From Algibacter sp. L3A6 (GTDB taxonomy: Bacteria; Bacteroidota; Bacteroidia; Flavobacteriales; Flavobacteriaceae): 64,000 nucleotides of DNA. The stretch is taken from positions 1,091,501 to 1,155,500 of the forward strand of contig NZ_CP047030.1 in the NCBI RefSeq assembly GCF_009796825.1, in the 5' to 3' direction. The position numbers and the translations under genes are program-made. Of this stretch, positions 25,788 to 34,704 are shown piece after piece (position 1 is the first letter of the stretch; every line of letters begins with the position of its first letter). The notes below the pieces were generated by a model that worked only from the letters and a program-made list of their open reading frames with translations, was not told the origin of the DNA and did not search any database.

Positions 25788-26594
25788 TTAGTTTTTCCTA
25801 GCATCTAAATACTCCTTACACTTAATCGCCGGGTTTGTTTCTCGGTTAATAAAGGCATGCGTAGAACTGCTTATAATTAAAAAAGCCGCAGCAACTGCTG
25901 CAGTAAAAGCTACAGTAGTATTGGCGTCGCTATTAGCTACATAAATAGCTATTAAAGCCCAAGCACCAACAAGTGCAAACTCGCGCATGTTTCGTTTCCA
26001 GGTTACCATTAAGTTTATTATGGTTGCGATACCTATTAATGCTATAGCCCAAAATGTTGGCGATAACCCAAAACCATCCCAATTGTATTTTACCAAAACG
26101 GCCGATACGTTTGCAATACTAGCAACGGTAATCCAGCCGCTATAAATTACAAAGGGCCACCATAAAAAGAGAATAACTGAAATTGGCTCGTCTACCAATT
26201 CCATGCTGTTTTTAAGCACAATTTGTAGTAGCGAAAATAGAATGATAAAGATAAATATGGACGATATTAAGGTGTAACCGTAAATCCAGGTTACAATCCA
26301 AGCACAATTTGCAATACAAGAGATTGGAAACCACCAACCTGTTTTTAAAATAAAATCGTCGTTTCTAACTTTTACAAATAGACTGCGTCCTTGGTAGATA
26401 ATAAACCCTAACAAGAGCAAATAGATAATTCCCCAAATGGAAAACGCATAACCTGCAGGAGTAAATAAGGTGTTATAATCTTTAGAAACCTCCCCTATGG
26501 TGGTGTTATTTAATAAACCTGTGTTAGATAAATAGTTCATTACAATAACACATACAAAAGCGACACCGTTAATTATTTGTAATTGTTTTTTCAT
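25788..26594 (-). CDS. TspO/MBR-related tryptophan-rich membrane protein
   Basis: A 268-aa integral membrane protein with about seven hydrophobic segments. It has the tryptophan-rich pattern of the TspO-related family, with FTPAGYAFSIWGIIYLLLLGF, GWWFPISCIANCAWIV and FLWWPFVIYSGWITVA. TspO-type proteins bind porphyrins or other small ligands and modulate stress responses. Longer flavobacterial members like this one are usually annotated as tryptophan-rich sensory proteins. The start is taken at 26594 (MKKQLQIING); an in-frame ATG at 26657 adds a non-signal-like extension. Its 3' end borders the island and has a partial copy at 25495. Confidence 0.78.
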   Translation of the reverse strand: MKKQLQIINGVAFVCVIVMNYLSNTGLLNNTTIGEVSKDYNTLFTPAGYAFSIWGIIYLLLLGFIIYQGRSLFVKVRNDDFILKTGWWFPISCIANCAWIVTWIYGYTLISSIFIFIILFSLLQIVLKNSMELVDEPISVILFLWWPFVIYSGWITVASIANVSAVLVKYNWDGFGLSPTFWAIALIGIATIINLMVTWKRNMREFALVGAWALIAIYVANSDANTTVAFTAAVAAAFLIISSSTHAFINRETNPAIKCKEYLDARKN

Positions 26595-26669
26595 TGTAAT
26601 AATATAACAAAAATAAAACGATTTGAAAATCCTGTGTGCAAAAATTCTACTTATCACCTGGTGTATAAA

Positions 26670-28622
26670 TTAACGACGCTTCTTCTTACTTTTAAATTTC
26701 GCTTTGTTTTTGCGCTTATTAAAAGGAACAGCATCATCAAAGGTATGTTTAGCATCACCATTAGGTGTGTTTTTACGCCACTTCTCTGTTTTCTCGGGTA
26801 GTAACACTTTTAGTAAATCTTGACGCCCTAATTTGTTTAAAGTCTTTTTAATCCAGTCTTTATTTTCATCTTTATACCAGAAGAAAAAACGGTGTTGTTC
26901 GTCTTTTTCTTTTCTAGTAATTGGCGTGTTTACTTTTTTAAGCGTGTATGGATGGTAACCACTGTAATAAATTACCGTAGCCACCGTCATTGGTGTTGGT
27001 GTAAACCCTTGTACTTGCTCTAACTGGAAACCCATATCTTTAGTTTCGGCAGCTAGGTTTGCCATATCTTCTACTTCACAAGCCGGATGATTCGATATAA
27101 AGTAAGGAATTAACTGAAGTTTTAAACCTTTAGCAATATTAATTTTATCGAAACGCTCTTTAAACTTATGGAAGTAACTAAACGATGGTTTACGCATTAG
27201 TTTTAAAACAGGATCACTAGTATGTTCTGGCGCTACTTTAAGTCGGCCCGAAACATGCTTCGTCATCACCTCTTCCGTGTAAGCATCTAATTCTTTAGGA
27301 TCGGCATTTTTATTAAATTCCGGCACCAACATATCGTGACGAATACCCGAACCAATGAATGACTTTTTAACTTTTGGATGACTATCAACCGCTTGATACA
27401 ATTCGGTTAAAGGCTTGTGAGAGGTATCTAAATTGCTACAAATTACTGGCGAAATACAAGAAGGCGCCACACATTTATCGCAAATAGACTGCACTTTCCC
27501 TTTCATTTGATACATGTTGGCACTTGGCCCACCAATATCACTTAAATAGCCTTTAAAATCTGGCATATTAGCAACGGTATCCACTTCCTTTAAAATAGAT
27601 TCTTGACTACGAGAGGCAATAAATTTGCCTTGGTGTGCCGAAATGGTACAAAAGCTACAACCACCAAAGCATCCACGGTGGATGTTAATGGAAAACTTAA
27701 TCATTTCGAACGCAGGTATCGGTCCGCGCTTATTATATTTTGGGTGTGGTAAACGTGTATATGGGTAATCGAAAGAAGCATCAATTTCAGCTTCCGTCAT
27801 CGTTGGATACGGCGGATTTATCATTAAGGTTTTATCCCCAATTTTCTGAAAAATACGCCGCGCAGCCAATTTATTAGACTCCTGCTCTATCACTTTAAAG
27901 TTAGACGCGTATTTTTTCTTATCCTTTAAACAGACTTCATGCGAAGCAATTTCAACATCTTCCCAATTACTATTTTTTGGTATTTTTTCACCTTCATCTA
28001 AAAGCACAGCCGTTTGCAATACCGTATTTATACTACTAAATGGCACGCCTCTTTCTAGCAAACGCACTACTTCACGCAAGGGTTGTTCGCCCATACCGTA
28101 AACCAACATATCGGCTTTCGAAGTTTCTAAAATAGAAGGCAATAATTTATCGCTCCAATAATCGTAATGTGTCACACGACGTAATGACGCCTCGATACCA
28201 CCAATTAAAACGGGTGTATCTGGCCATTTTTCTTTTAAAATTTTAGAATAAACCGTTGTTGCGTAATCCGGACGAAACCCAATATCACCGTTTGGTGTAT
28301 AAGCATCCTTATCACGGCGTTTTTTATTCGCGTTATAGTTGCTAATCATGGGATCCATACAACCACCGGTAACACCAAAAAACATTTTTGGCTGTCCCAA
28401 TTTCACAAAATCCTGAAGATTATCGTTTACGTTAGGTTGCGGTACAATAGCTACACGCAAGCCAAAACTCTCTAGCATACGACCAATAACTGCAGGCCCA
28501 AACGTTGGGTGATCTACATAAGCGTCGCCACTGAAAAGGATAACATCTAGTGCTTCCCATCCGCGTATTTTCACCTCTTTGTTTGTGGTAGGTAACCAAT
28601 CCGAAAGTTTTAAATCTTGCAT
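26670..28622 (-). CDS. YgiQ family radical SAM protein
   Basis: A 650-aa iron-sulfur enzyme. The radical SAM cluster motif CFGGCSFC gives Cys318, Cys322 and Cys325. The YgiQ-type N-terminal region is present (DVILFSGDAYVDHPTFG and the GVTGGCMDPMISNY block), as are IGGIEASLRRVTHYDYW and the C-terminal QLEQVQGFTPTPMTVATV. A second cysteine cluster (CDKCVAPSCISPVIC) follows the core. The C-terminus is very basic (KRKNKAKFKSKKKRR). The reaction of the YgiQ family is not established. It stands alone; the 478-base gap upstream holds a dispersed repeat and the AztD-like promoter. Confidence 0.93.
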   Translation of the reverse strand: MQDLKLSDWLPTTNKEVKIRGWEALDVILFSGDAYVDHPTFGPAVIGRMLESFGLRVAIVPQPNVNDNLQDFVKLGQPKMFFGVTGGCMDPMISNYNANKKRRDKDAYTPNGDIGFRPDYATTVYSKILKEKWPDTPVLIGGIEASLRRVTHYDYWSDKLLPSILETSKADMLVYGMGEQPLREVVRLLERGVPFSSINTVLQTAVLLDEGEKIPKNSNWEDVEIASHEVCLKDKKKYASNFKVIEQESNKLAARRIFQKIGDKTLMINPPYPTMTEAEIDASFDYPYTRLPHPKYNKRGPIPAFEMIKFSINIHRGCFGGCSFCTISAHQGKFIASRSQESILKEVDTVANMPDFKGYLSDIGGPSANMYQMKGKVQSICDKCVAPSCISPVICSNLDTSHKPLTELYQAVDSHPKVKKSFIGSGIRHDMLVPEFNKNADPKELDAYTEEVMTKHVSGRLKVAPEHTSDPVLKLMRKPSFSYFHKFKERFDKINIAKGLKLQLIPYFISNHPACEVEDMANLAAETKDMGFQLEQVQGFTPTPMTVATVIYYSGYHPYTLKKVNTPITRKEKDEQHRFFFWYKDENKDWIKKTLNKLGRQDLLKVLLPEKTEKWRKNTPNGDAKHTFDDAVPFNKRKNKAKFKSKKKRR

Positions 28623-28677
28623 AACGGTGCAAAAATAAGCAAAAAACGACTCGTTGTCATTATAATTCTAGTATTTC

Positions 28678-28832
28678 GGGCGTTCCCTTCGGGCCGTGCT
28701 TTCCGCTATATCTTTTTAAAACGCTAAATCTTCAACCCAAAAAAAAGGCAACTATTAACCTCAACTTGTTATATACTCCAACATTTAGTCTTACTAATTT
28801 TTTAAAAAGGATGCCGCATCAATCACTAACGC
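28678..28832 (+). repeat. Dispersed hairpin repeat, copy 1
   Basis: About 155 bases starting GGGCGTTCCC and ending ATCACTAACGC. Inside are CCGCTATATCTTTTTAAAA and, 70 bases later, TTTAAAAAGGATGCCG; the ATCTTTTTAAA and TTTAAAAAGGAT arms can pair, and GCGTT/AACGC close the outside. The same end blocks recur in reverse orientation at 37823-37983, and a shorter related unit at 30495-30595. The rest of the gap 28623-29100 shows nothing else apart from the operator and promoter near 29021-29076. Confidence 0.65.
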
Positions 28833-29020
28833 AGACTAGTTTTCTAATTATGGCACAATAGGCTGAAGTCAGCTTCTTCTCATGGAAAGTTTAAAGGACG
28901 TAATCTAAATTTTGTTTGGAAGAAGTATATAATGCTTTTTTAATGAACTAGTACATCTTGAACCAAATATAGATAATTGAAAAACCTCACTTTATTTACC
29001 TGAAACTTATTTGTAGAAAA

Positions 29021-29067
29021 ATTAATAAAATATTAATGCGACTTAGTTGCGTTAATATTTTATTAAT
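29021..29067. promoter_or_regulatory. Large palindromic operator upstream of AztD-like gene
   Basis: Two 22-base arms (29021-29042 and 29046-29067) with a 3-base centre; 20 of 22 positions are complementary. The core reads TTAATGCGAC-TTA-GTTGCGTTAA. It abuts the -7 element and covers the -33 region, so a bound regulator would block transcription. Given the zinc-chaperone-like gene downstream, a Fur-family zinc repressor (Zur) is the likely reader, by inference. Confidence 0.65.
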
Positions 29068-29068
29068 T

Positions 29069-29076
29069 TATATTTG
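29069..29076 (+). promoter_or_regulatory. -7 promoter element of AztD-like gene (TATATTTG)
   Basis: Exact TAnnTTTG match directly after the palindrome, 24 bases before the start codon. Confidence 0.65.
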
Positions 29077-29100
29077 CCCTGAATTTATAAAAAATGAAAA

Positions 29101-30318
29101 ATGAAATTATTTAAAATTTTAAGTTATGCATTGGTAATAAGTATATTTTCATCCTGTTCAAGTGATGATACAGATGAATTACCTTTTGAAGAACAAATTG
29201 TAGAAAATGAAAATATGGGTTTATTAATTTCTGACTCGGAATCTAATGTGCTAAATTTCTTAAAACCTTATGACAGTTCTATTCTAGACTTTCAAGCTAG
29301 TTTTAGTGGAGGAAGTATTTACGCAACAGAATCTGGACTCTACGGCGTAATTACTCATAGAGACAACAACTTTACTGAAACATTTAATTACGGAGGAGAG
29401 ATTGATCACGGTAGCCATAGTCATGATCTTGGTGAGCAAGGAATGGCTGCAATTAGTTTTGAAAGCCAAAGCCCAACCCATTTCAAATCTGAACAAGGTT
29501 ATGTTTCAGTTTATAATGATGGCGATGCCACTTTAAGTTTATTTAATGAGAATAGTATTTATAATGAATCTTCTCCTGTTAGAACACTTAATACAGGTTC
29601 TGCAGCACATCATGGCGCAATGGTGATTTATGAAAATGGAACTATTGCAGTTACAGAGTTAGGATCTGGTGTAGGACTTCCTGAATCGGTAAAAATTATC
29701 AATCAAAGTGAAGAAGTTCTTTTTGAAGATGAGACTGTAATTGTTACTTCTGGTATTCATGGAAATGCAGGGAATGATAATGTGGCTATTTTTGGGTCTA
29801 ATACAGGGATTTTGGTGGTAAAAAGCACAGGACAACAAAGTTTAATCAATTATCCTAATGACTTTGAAGACGATGCATGGTTTGGAAGTTTATTGAGTAC
29901 TAGTGATGATAATTTGTTTGTTGGATATACAACTAGCAAAGGCGCTTATTTTATAAACATTGAAGCGGAAGAAATTACTCCAATTTACGAAACTAATAAT
30001 TTATTTAAATGCATAACTTCAAAAGAAGGAGATTTAGTTGTAAGCTTAACAGGAGAAGGCTATTTAAATATTACAGAAGTTGAAACAGGATTAGTAAAAT
30101 ATCAAGGACAATTAAATGTTACTATGGATACAGAGGCTATAGATCATAGTGCTGTGATTAGTAGTATTGACTTGAGTGAAGATTTTATTTATATTTCAAT
30201 TCCGACTCAGAAAAAAATAGTACAACTACAACTAAATAATTTAAGTATTACTAATGAATACAACCTTAATATTACACCTTTTCAATTCAAAATTTTAGGA
30301 GCAGATTTTGACCATTAA
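29101..30318 (+). CDS. AztD-like zinc-binding beta-propeller lipoprotein (probable)
   Basis: A 405-aa lipoprotein (lipobox IFSSC, then SSDDTDELP). His-rich and propeller features match, from memory, the periplasmic zinc metallochaperone AztD: DHGSHSHDLGEQG (about 101-113; AztD has a similar DHGDHxH stretch), AAHHGAMV (about 167-174), SGIHGNAGNDNVAIFG and GILVVKS. The rest is repeated beta-strand pairs, consistent with a propeller. AztD delivers zinc to an ABC transporter's binding protein under Zur control. Here it stands alone, lipid-anchored, behind a large palindrome. No zinc transporter gene is in the window. ATG 29101 lies 24 bases from the -7 element. It ends at a perfect 24-bp stem terminator. 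Confidence 0.65.
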   Translation: MKLFKILSYALVISIFSSCSSDDTDELPFEEQIVENENMGLLISDSESNVLNFLKPYDSSILDFQASFSGGSIYATESGLYGVITHRDNNFTETFNYGGEIDHGSHSHDLGEQGMAAISFESQSPTHFKSEQGYVSVYNDGDATLSLFNENSIYNESSPVRTLNTGSAAHHGAMVIYENGTIAVTELGSGVGLPESVKIINQSEEVLFEDETVIVTSGIHGNAGNDNVAIFGSNTGILVVKSTGQQSLINYPNDFEDDAWFGSLLSTSDDNLFVGYTTSKGAYFINIEAEEITPIYETNNLFKCITSKEGDLVVSLTGEGYLNITEVETGLVKYQGQLNVTMDTEAIDHSAVISSIDLSEDFIYISIPTQKKIVQLQLNNLSITNEYNLNITPFQFKILGADFDH

Positions 30319-30374
30319 AAATTATAAAAAAGAATGTGAACATGTATTAAGTTCACATTCTTTTTTATAATTTT
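30317..30374 (+). terminator. Very long stem-loop terminator
   Basis: A perfect 24-bp stem (30317-30340 with 30351-30374) around a loop of about 10 bases, with the T tract inside the right arm. It overlaps the last base or two of the AztD-like stop codon. Confidence 0.9.
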
Positions 30375-30494
30375 GATAGTTAAGCGTTTCATAACTTTGT
30401 TCGCTGACGAAAATTTAACATTTCTTAGCTTCCTCACCACGTTTAACTCAAGCGTTGAAACACTCCAAAAACAAAGTAAAATAAGCGGATACAT

Positions 30495-30595
30495 GCGTTA
30501 GGGATTAAGGCATTTGTTGAAGCTCTTTTTGTGTTGTTGCACCTAATGCAACACAAAAAAGCGACTGCCGCAAGCCCGACCCTTGGGTAACGCCC
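30495..30595 (-). repeat. Dispersed hairpin repeat, copy 2 (shorter variant)
   Basis: Read on the minus strand it starts GGGCGTTACCC, contains GGTCGGGCTTGCGGCAGTCGC and a hairpin whose arms are TTTTTGTGTTG and CAACACAAAAA, and ends ATCCCTAACGC. It shares end blocks with copies 1 and 3. Together with copy 1 it flanks the AztD-like gene in opposite orientation. The gap 30319-30739 otherwise holds the terminator and the ABC-F fragment. Confidence 0.6.
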
Positions 30596-30607
30596 TAAAA
30601 AATTTTT

Positions 30608-30660
30608 ATCTGCGTACGCACATCGCCTTTGGCAACTTCGTCTACGGTTTGTATTGTGGA
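30608..30660 (-). pseudogene. Fragment of an ABC-F ATPase gene
   Basis: Bases 30613-30651 match 32095-32133 of the intact ABC-F gene at 36 of 39 positions. The minus-strand reading is TIQTVDEVAKGDVRTQIK, then IF-stop; the intact protein has TIFQTVDEVAKGDVRTQIKN. Similarity ends at the edge of the hairpin repeat (30595). It is too short to function; it is a remnant of a duplicate or of a recombination event. Confidence 0.65.
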
Positions 30661-30739
30661 TATTGAACTAACTTGTTGTTCTAGACATGGATAATAAGCT
30701 TCAGCCTAAGTTGGCGTGCTTAAAACATCTCAATTTAAT

Positions 30740-31429
30740 CTATAAAGAAGATAACTCGTTACCAGCAGGTAGTGTTTTATTAAAATCTTTTACTGCTCCT
30801 GTATCATAAATCATTTCTTCGCTACGATCTAAGTATACGGCGTAAACAACTAGCGTGTTTTTCTTTCCGATACGTGTTGTTAAATCTAGCTCGTTTTTTC
30901 TAATTAAAGCATCTTTACGTTTTTCTGTAAACACATTGTATTTACTAGAACTATATTTAAATGCTACGGTAGATACTACACGATAAAACTTAATTTTTTT
31001 CTCTTTAACTTCTACTGGAGCTTCAGGAACTTTAACAACCTCTACCACTGCAGGCTTTTTTTCTTTAAGAACAGCAACTTCTGCCGCTTCGGTAGTTTCG
31101 TAATTTTCACTTGAACTTAAACCTACAATATCTAAATTGAATACTTTAACATCGCCATTTACATAAACCATTGCTGTATATACACCTGTTTTAACCTGGT
31201 CTAAATCGATGGCAATACTTTTTGCTTGGTTTTGATATACACGTTGTTCCAAAGTTTCTTTATTGTACAAAAGCACTTTATTGATAACGTATTTAGAGTC
31301 TTCTAAACCTAATGTATTGTCGGTGATAGTTTGCCCTAAATTTAAAGAGGCGTGTATGTTGGGTTGTAATTTACTTTGTGCATTTAAGCCTAATGTAAAT
31401 AGCGCAAAAGCGATTAATATTTTGTTCAT
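30740..31429 (-). CDS. Exported protein of unknown function
   Basis: A 229-aa protein with a signal peptide ending GLNAQ (about residue 17). A beta-rich N-terminal part (about 40-105: VINKVLLYNKETLEQRVYQNQ, then TGVYTAMVYVNGDVKVFNLDIV) resembles the C-terminal sorting-domain-like fold of secreted Bacteroidetes proteins. A Val/Glu/Lys/Pro-rich linker (about 120-148) leads to a basic beta-rich C-terminal part. No family is recognised. It is a single gene followed by the 299-base stretch 31430-31728, in which I see nothing. Confidence 0.65.
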   Translation of the reverse strand: MNKILIAFALFTLGLNAQSKLQPNIHASLNLGQTITDNTLGLEDSKYVINKVLLYNKETLEQRVYQNQAKSIAIDLDQVKTGVYTAMVYVNGDVKVFNLDIVGLSSSENYETTEAAEVAVLKEKKPAVVEVVKVPEAPVEVKEKKIKFYRVVSTVAFKYSSSKYNVFTEKRKDALIRKNELDLTTRIGKKNTLVVYAVYLDRSEEMIYDTGAVKDFNKTLPAGNELSSL

Positions 31430-31728
31430 AACGTTAAGTTTCTGGTTGAACTTCCTTTTAAATTCTTAGATCTTGAGGGGGATTATCGTAATCTTTTAAC
31501 CATAACACACTGACAAATTATTGAATTAGAAGTATTACCATCTAATCGTTACAGATATACTATAATTATACCGCAAAGATAATTTGAAAATGAAGTCTGA
31601 AAAAATACTTTAGAAGTAAAAACCTTTTTTTTAGATGAAGCAATAAAAAATTAGGTTAATCGACTTAAAAGGCAAAAAAACTGAATTTTGCCTTTAGATG
31701 AAATAACTAGAAAATAAGATAAACAGAA

Positions 31729-33360
31729 CTACAAATCGATAGCTTTTAGGCTTTCTATCCTGTTTCTAACCAAGAAATCGTCAATTGTTTCAAAATGTTC
31801 AATAACACGTTTTTCTTTAAATTCGAATACTTTATTTGATAAACCTTGTAGAAAATCTCTATCGTGCGACACCAAAATAAGCGTGCCATCAAAATCTTGT
31901 AACGCTTCTTTTAAAACATCTTTCGATTTTAAATCTAAGTGATTTGTAGGTTCATCGAGAATAAGCAAGTTAACCGGCTCTAGTAAAAGTTTCACCATGG
32001 CTAATCTTGTTTTTTCACCACCAGAAAGCACACTTACTTTTTTATCGATATCGTCGCCTTTAAACATAAAACGACCTAAAATATTTTTAATTTGTGTACG
32101 CACATCGCCTTTAGCAACCTCGTCTACGGTTTGAAAAATGGTTAATTCTTCGTCCAACAAAGCGGCTTGGTTTTGAGCAAAGTATCCAACCTTTACATTA
32201 TGCCCTAAACTGCATTCGCCTTCTACATCAATTTCGCCTAAAATAGCTTTAATCATAGTAGATTTACCCTCACCATTTCGACCTACAAAACATACTTTTT
32301 CGCCACGGGCAATAGACATATTAGCATTATTAAATACCACATGCTCGCCGTAAGATTTCGAAACATCTTTAACCGTAACCGGATAATCGCCAGAACGCTG
32401 CGTTTTTGGAAAACGTAATTTTAAGGCAGACGTATCAATATCGTCCACTTCAATAATTTCTAATTTTTCCAACATACGTTCACGCGATGTGACTTGGTTG
32501 GTTTTAGAAAACGTACCCTTAAAACGATCTATAAACGCTTGGTTATCGGCAATAAAACGCTGTTGTTCTTGGTAAGCCTTTATTTGATGTGCACGCCTAT
32601 CTTCTCGCAATTGCAAGTAATGCGTGTAGTTGGCTTTATAATCATAAATGCGCCCCATAGTGACTTCTATGGTGCGGTTTGTAATATTATCAATAAAGGC
32701 TTTATCGTGAGATATAACGACTACAGCTTTAGCTTTATTCAGTAAAAAATCTTCTAACCAAATTACAGATTCTATATCGATGTGGTTGGTAGGCTCATCT
32801 AACAATATAAGGTCTGGTTTCTGTAATAAAATTTTAGCTAATTCTATACGCATGCGCCATCCACCACTAAATTCGTTGGTGTTTCTAGTAAAATCTTCCT
32901 GCTTAAAACCTAAACCTTTTAAGGCTTTTTCAACTTCAGCATCATAATTTACATCTTCTAGAGCATAATATTTTTCACCTAAATCGGATACACGCTCAAT
33001 AATTTTCATGTACTCGTCCGATTCGTAATCTGTGCGTGTTTCCAATTGTTTATTTAAACCTTCCATTTCGTCACGCATGGTATACACGTGGCTAAACGCT
33101 TTAGAAGCTTCATCGAAAACGGTAGTATCATCTTCAGTTAATAAGTGCTGTGGTAAGTAGGCTATAATGGCTTCCTTTGGGCAACGTACATGCCCGCGAG
33201 TAGATTTTTGCACACCAGCAATAATTTTCATCATTGTTGATTTTCCAGCACCATTTTTCCCCATTAAGGCAATTTTATCATTTTCATTAATAGTAAACGA
33301 TACATCACTAAATAGTGTGGTTCCACTAAATTCTACGGCTAAATTATCAACTGAAATCAT
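31729..33360 (-). CDS. ABC-F family ATPase (YbiT/EttA-like)
   Basis: A 543-aa soluble protein with two tandem ABC domains and no membrane segments. Domain 1 has Walker A GKNGAGKST, signature FSGGWRMR and Walker B LILLDEPTNHID; domain 2 has GRNGEGKST, signature LSGGEKTR and LLILDEPTNHLD. A charged helical linker (about 240-320, including YLQLREDRRAHQIKAYQEQQ) is the P-site-tRNA-interaction motif of the family. ABC-F proteins bind the ribosome and relieve stalling or resist drugs; length and spacing suit the YbiT group. A decayed fragment of the same coding region lies at 30608. Confidence 0.95.
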   Translation of the reverse strand: MISVDNLAVEFSGTTLFSDVSFTINENDKIALMGKNGAGKSTMMKIIAGVQKSTRGHVRCPKEAIIAYLPQHLLTEDDTTVFDEASKAFSHVYTMRDEMEGLNKQLETRTDYESDEYMKIIERVSDLGEKYYALEDVNYDAEVEKALKGLGFKQEDFTRNTNEFSGGWRMRIELAKILLQKPDLILLDEPTNHIDIESVIWLEDFLLNKAKAVVVISHDKAFIDNITNRTIEVTMGRIYDYKANYTHYLQLREDRRAHQIKAYQEQQRFIADNQAFIDRFKGTFSKTNQVTSRERMLEKLEIIEVDDIDTSALKLRFPKTQRSGDYPVTVKDVSKSYGEHVVFNNANMSIARGEKVCFVGRNGEGKSTMIKAILGEIDVEGECSLGHNVKVGYFAQNQAALLDEELTIFQTVDEVAKGDVRTQIKNILGRFMFKGDDIDKKVSVLSGGEKTRLAMVKLLLEPVNLLILDEPTNHLDLKSKDVLKEALQDFDGTLILVSHDRDFLQGLSNKVFEFKEKRVIEHFETIDDFLVRNRIESLKAIDL

Positions 33361-33589
33361 ATTATAAGTATAAGAATGCGCAAAACTAACAAAAGAGATT
33401 CATTAGAAAACATAATAATTTCAAAATTTATTGAATTAAACCCCTTCACCTAACAACATAAAAACAAATGATTTACACAAAAAATCATTCTAAAAACTTA
33501 CAAACGCAAAATAAAACTTAACATATACTTTGTAATGAATAGTTATTCAAATCGTCCTATAATCCCAATAATCAAAAAAAAAGAATGCT

Positions 33590-34492
33590 ATGAAAACTAA
33601 ATTATTTTTAACTTTAATTACCGTGTTCAGTATTGCAATACAAAACACACAAGCTCAAATTAACCCTGACGGATTTTTTAACAAAAAAGGAGAAGCAAAC
33701 ATTGCTGTTTCTTATACGTTTGCTACTTATGAAAAATTCTACTTAGGCCTTGATGAAGTAGATGCTGTACCTGCACACAACCAAATTGACCAGAACATAT
33801 ATAATGTATATGCTAATTATGGTATTACAGATAACCTTACTGTAATTGCAAACCTACCTTATATTGATGCAGAAGGACAAGGCGTTGCAGATCCTGTAAA
33901 CGGGACTACAGAGCAATCAAACCTTCAAGATGTAAGCTTATTGGTAAAATGGGCGCCTTTTGTAACTCAACACAAAAATGGTACAACTACATTTGTTGTA
34001 GCAGTAGGAGGGTCTTATGCTTTTGATTACGAACCTACAGGAATACTTTCTCTTGGTAACGGTGCGTCGTCTATTGATACAAAATTAGGTTTACAATATA
34101 ATAACAACTCTGGTTTCTTCGGAAATGCATTTGTTGGTCACTCTATAAGAGGAGAAGCTGATAATAACTTAGGCTTAGGTGATGGTGCTAAATTTGATGT
34201 ACCAAACAGTGTTAACGCACAAATTAAATTAGGATACGCAGGAAAAGCATTTTATGCAGATGCCTGGTTTGATGCTCAAAAAAGTAACGGAAGCTTAGAT
34301 ATTAACTCGCCAAACTTTGCTGGTAACTTCCCTGAAACTAAAGTAAGTTTTTCTAGAGTTGGCTTAAACCTTTACGCACCAATAACTAAAACAATAGGTG
34401 TTAGTCTTGGTTCTGGCACTATAGTTAGTGGTAGAAATATTGGTAAAGGCACTTACTATTCTGGTGGACTAGTAATAGGTTTAGGTAAATAA
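33590..34492 (+). CDS. Outer-membrane beta-barrel protein (MetA-phenol-degradation-like fold)
   Basis: A 300-aa exported protein, signal peptide ending NTQAQ (about residue 22). Alternating amphipathic strands run through the protein, with the TDNLTVIANLPYIDAEGQ stretch typical of the Phenol_MetA_deg type of barrel, and the last strand ends YSGGLVIGLGK. The ligand is unknown. It is expressed singly, with a strong terminator after it. Confidence 0.7.
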   Translation: MKTKLFLTLITVFSIAIQNTQAQINPDGFFNKKGEANIAVSYTFATYEKFYLGLDEVDAVPAHNQIDQNIYNVYANYGITDNLTVIANLPYIDAEGQGVADPVNGTTEQSNLQDVSLLVKWAPFVTQHKNGTTTFVVAVGGSYAFDYEPTGILSLGNGASSIDTKLGLQYNNNSGFFGNAFVGHSIRGEADNNLGLGDGAKFDVPNSVNAQIKLGYAGKAFYADAWFDAQKSNGSLDINSPNFAGNFPETKVSFSRVGLNLYAPITKTIGVSLGSGTIVSGRNIGKGTYYSGGLVIGLGK

Positions 34493-34514
34493 ACTTAAAG
34501 CACGCTTCAATTAG

Positions 34515-34549
34515 AAAAGCCAGATAAAACATACTTATCTGGCTTTTTT
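34515..34549 (+). terminator. Rho-independent terminator after barrel gene
   Basis: A 13-bp perfect stem AAAAGCCAGATAA / TTATCTGGCTTTT (34515-34527 and 34535-34547), followed by T residues. Confidence 0.92.
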
Positions 34550-34627
34550 AGTTAACAAATGTTACCATAGGTTAAACCCTTAAATATCAATACTTTTAAT
34601 TTTATTAAAAGAATATAACCACACTAT

Positions 34628-34657
34628 TTGGTAATCAAATATATAATCGTAAATTTG
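34628..34657 (+). promoter_or_regulatory. Promoter of the ribosomal protein operon rplM-rpsI
   Basis: A TTG-containing -33 element (TATTTG, ending 34630) and an exact -7 element TAAATTTG at 34650-34657, spaced 19 bases apart as in Bacteroidetes promoters. The leader to rplM is about 40 bases. Confidence 0.6.
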
Positions 34658-34704
34658 CAAACTCTTTTTAAGAGAGGAATGTTTAATAAAAATAAATTAA
34701 AAAC

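Noticed and set aside
26595..26657. N-terminal 21-residue extension of the TspO-like protein
   Set aside because: It is not signal-like, and the ATG at 26594 directly precedes the first membrane helix.
30495..30595. Possible integron attC site
   Set aside because: The element has GCGTTA and TAACGC at its ends, but the order is reversed relative to attC (which begins with RYYYAAC and ends with GTTRRRY), no integrase is nearby, and the same ends occur in two other hairpin repeats.
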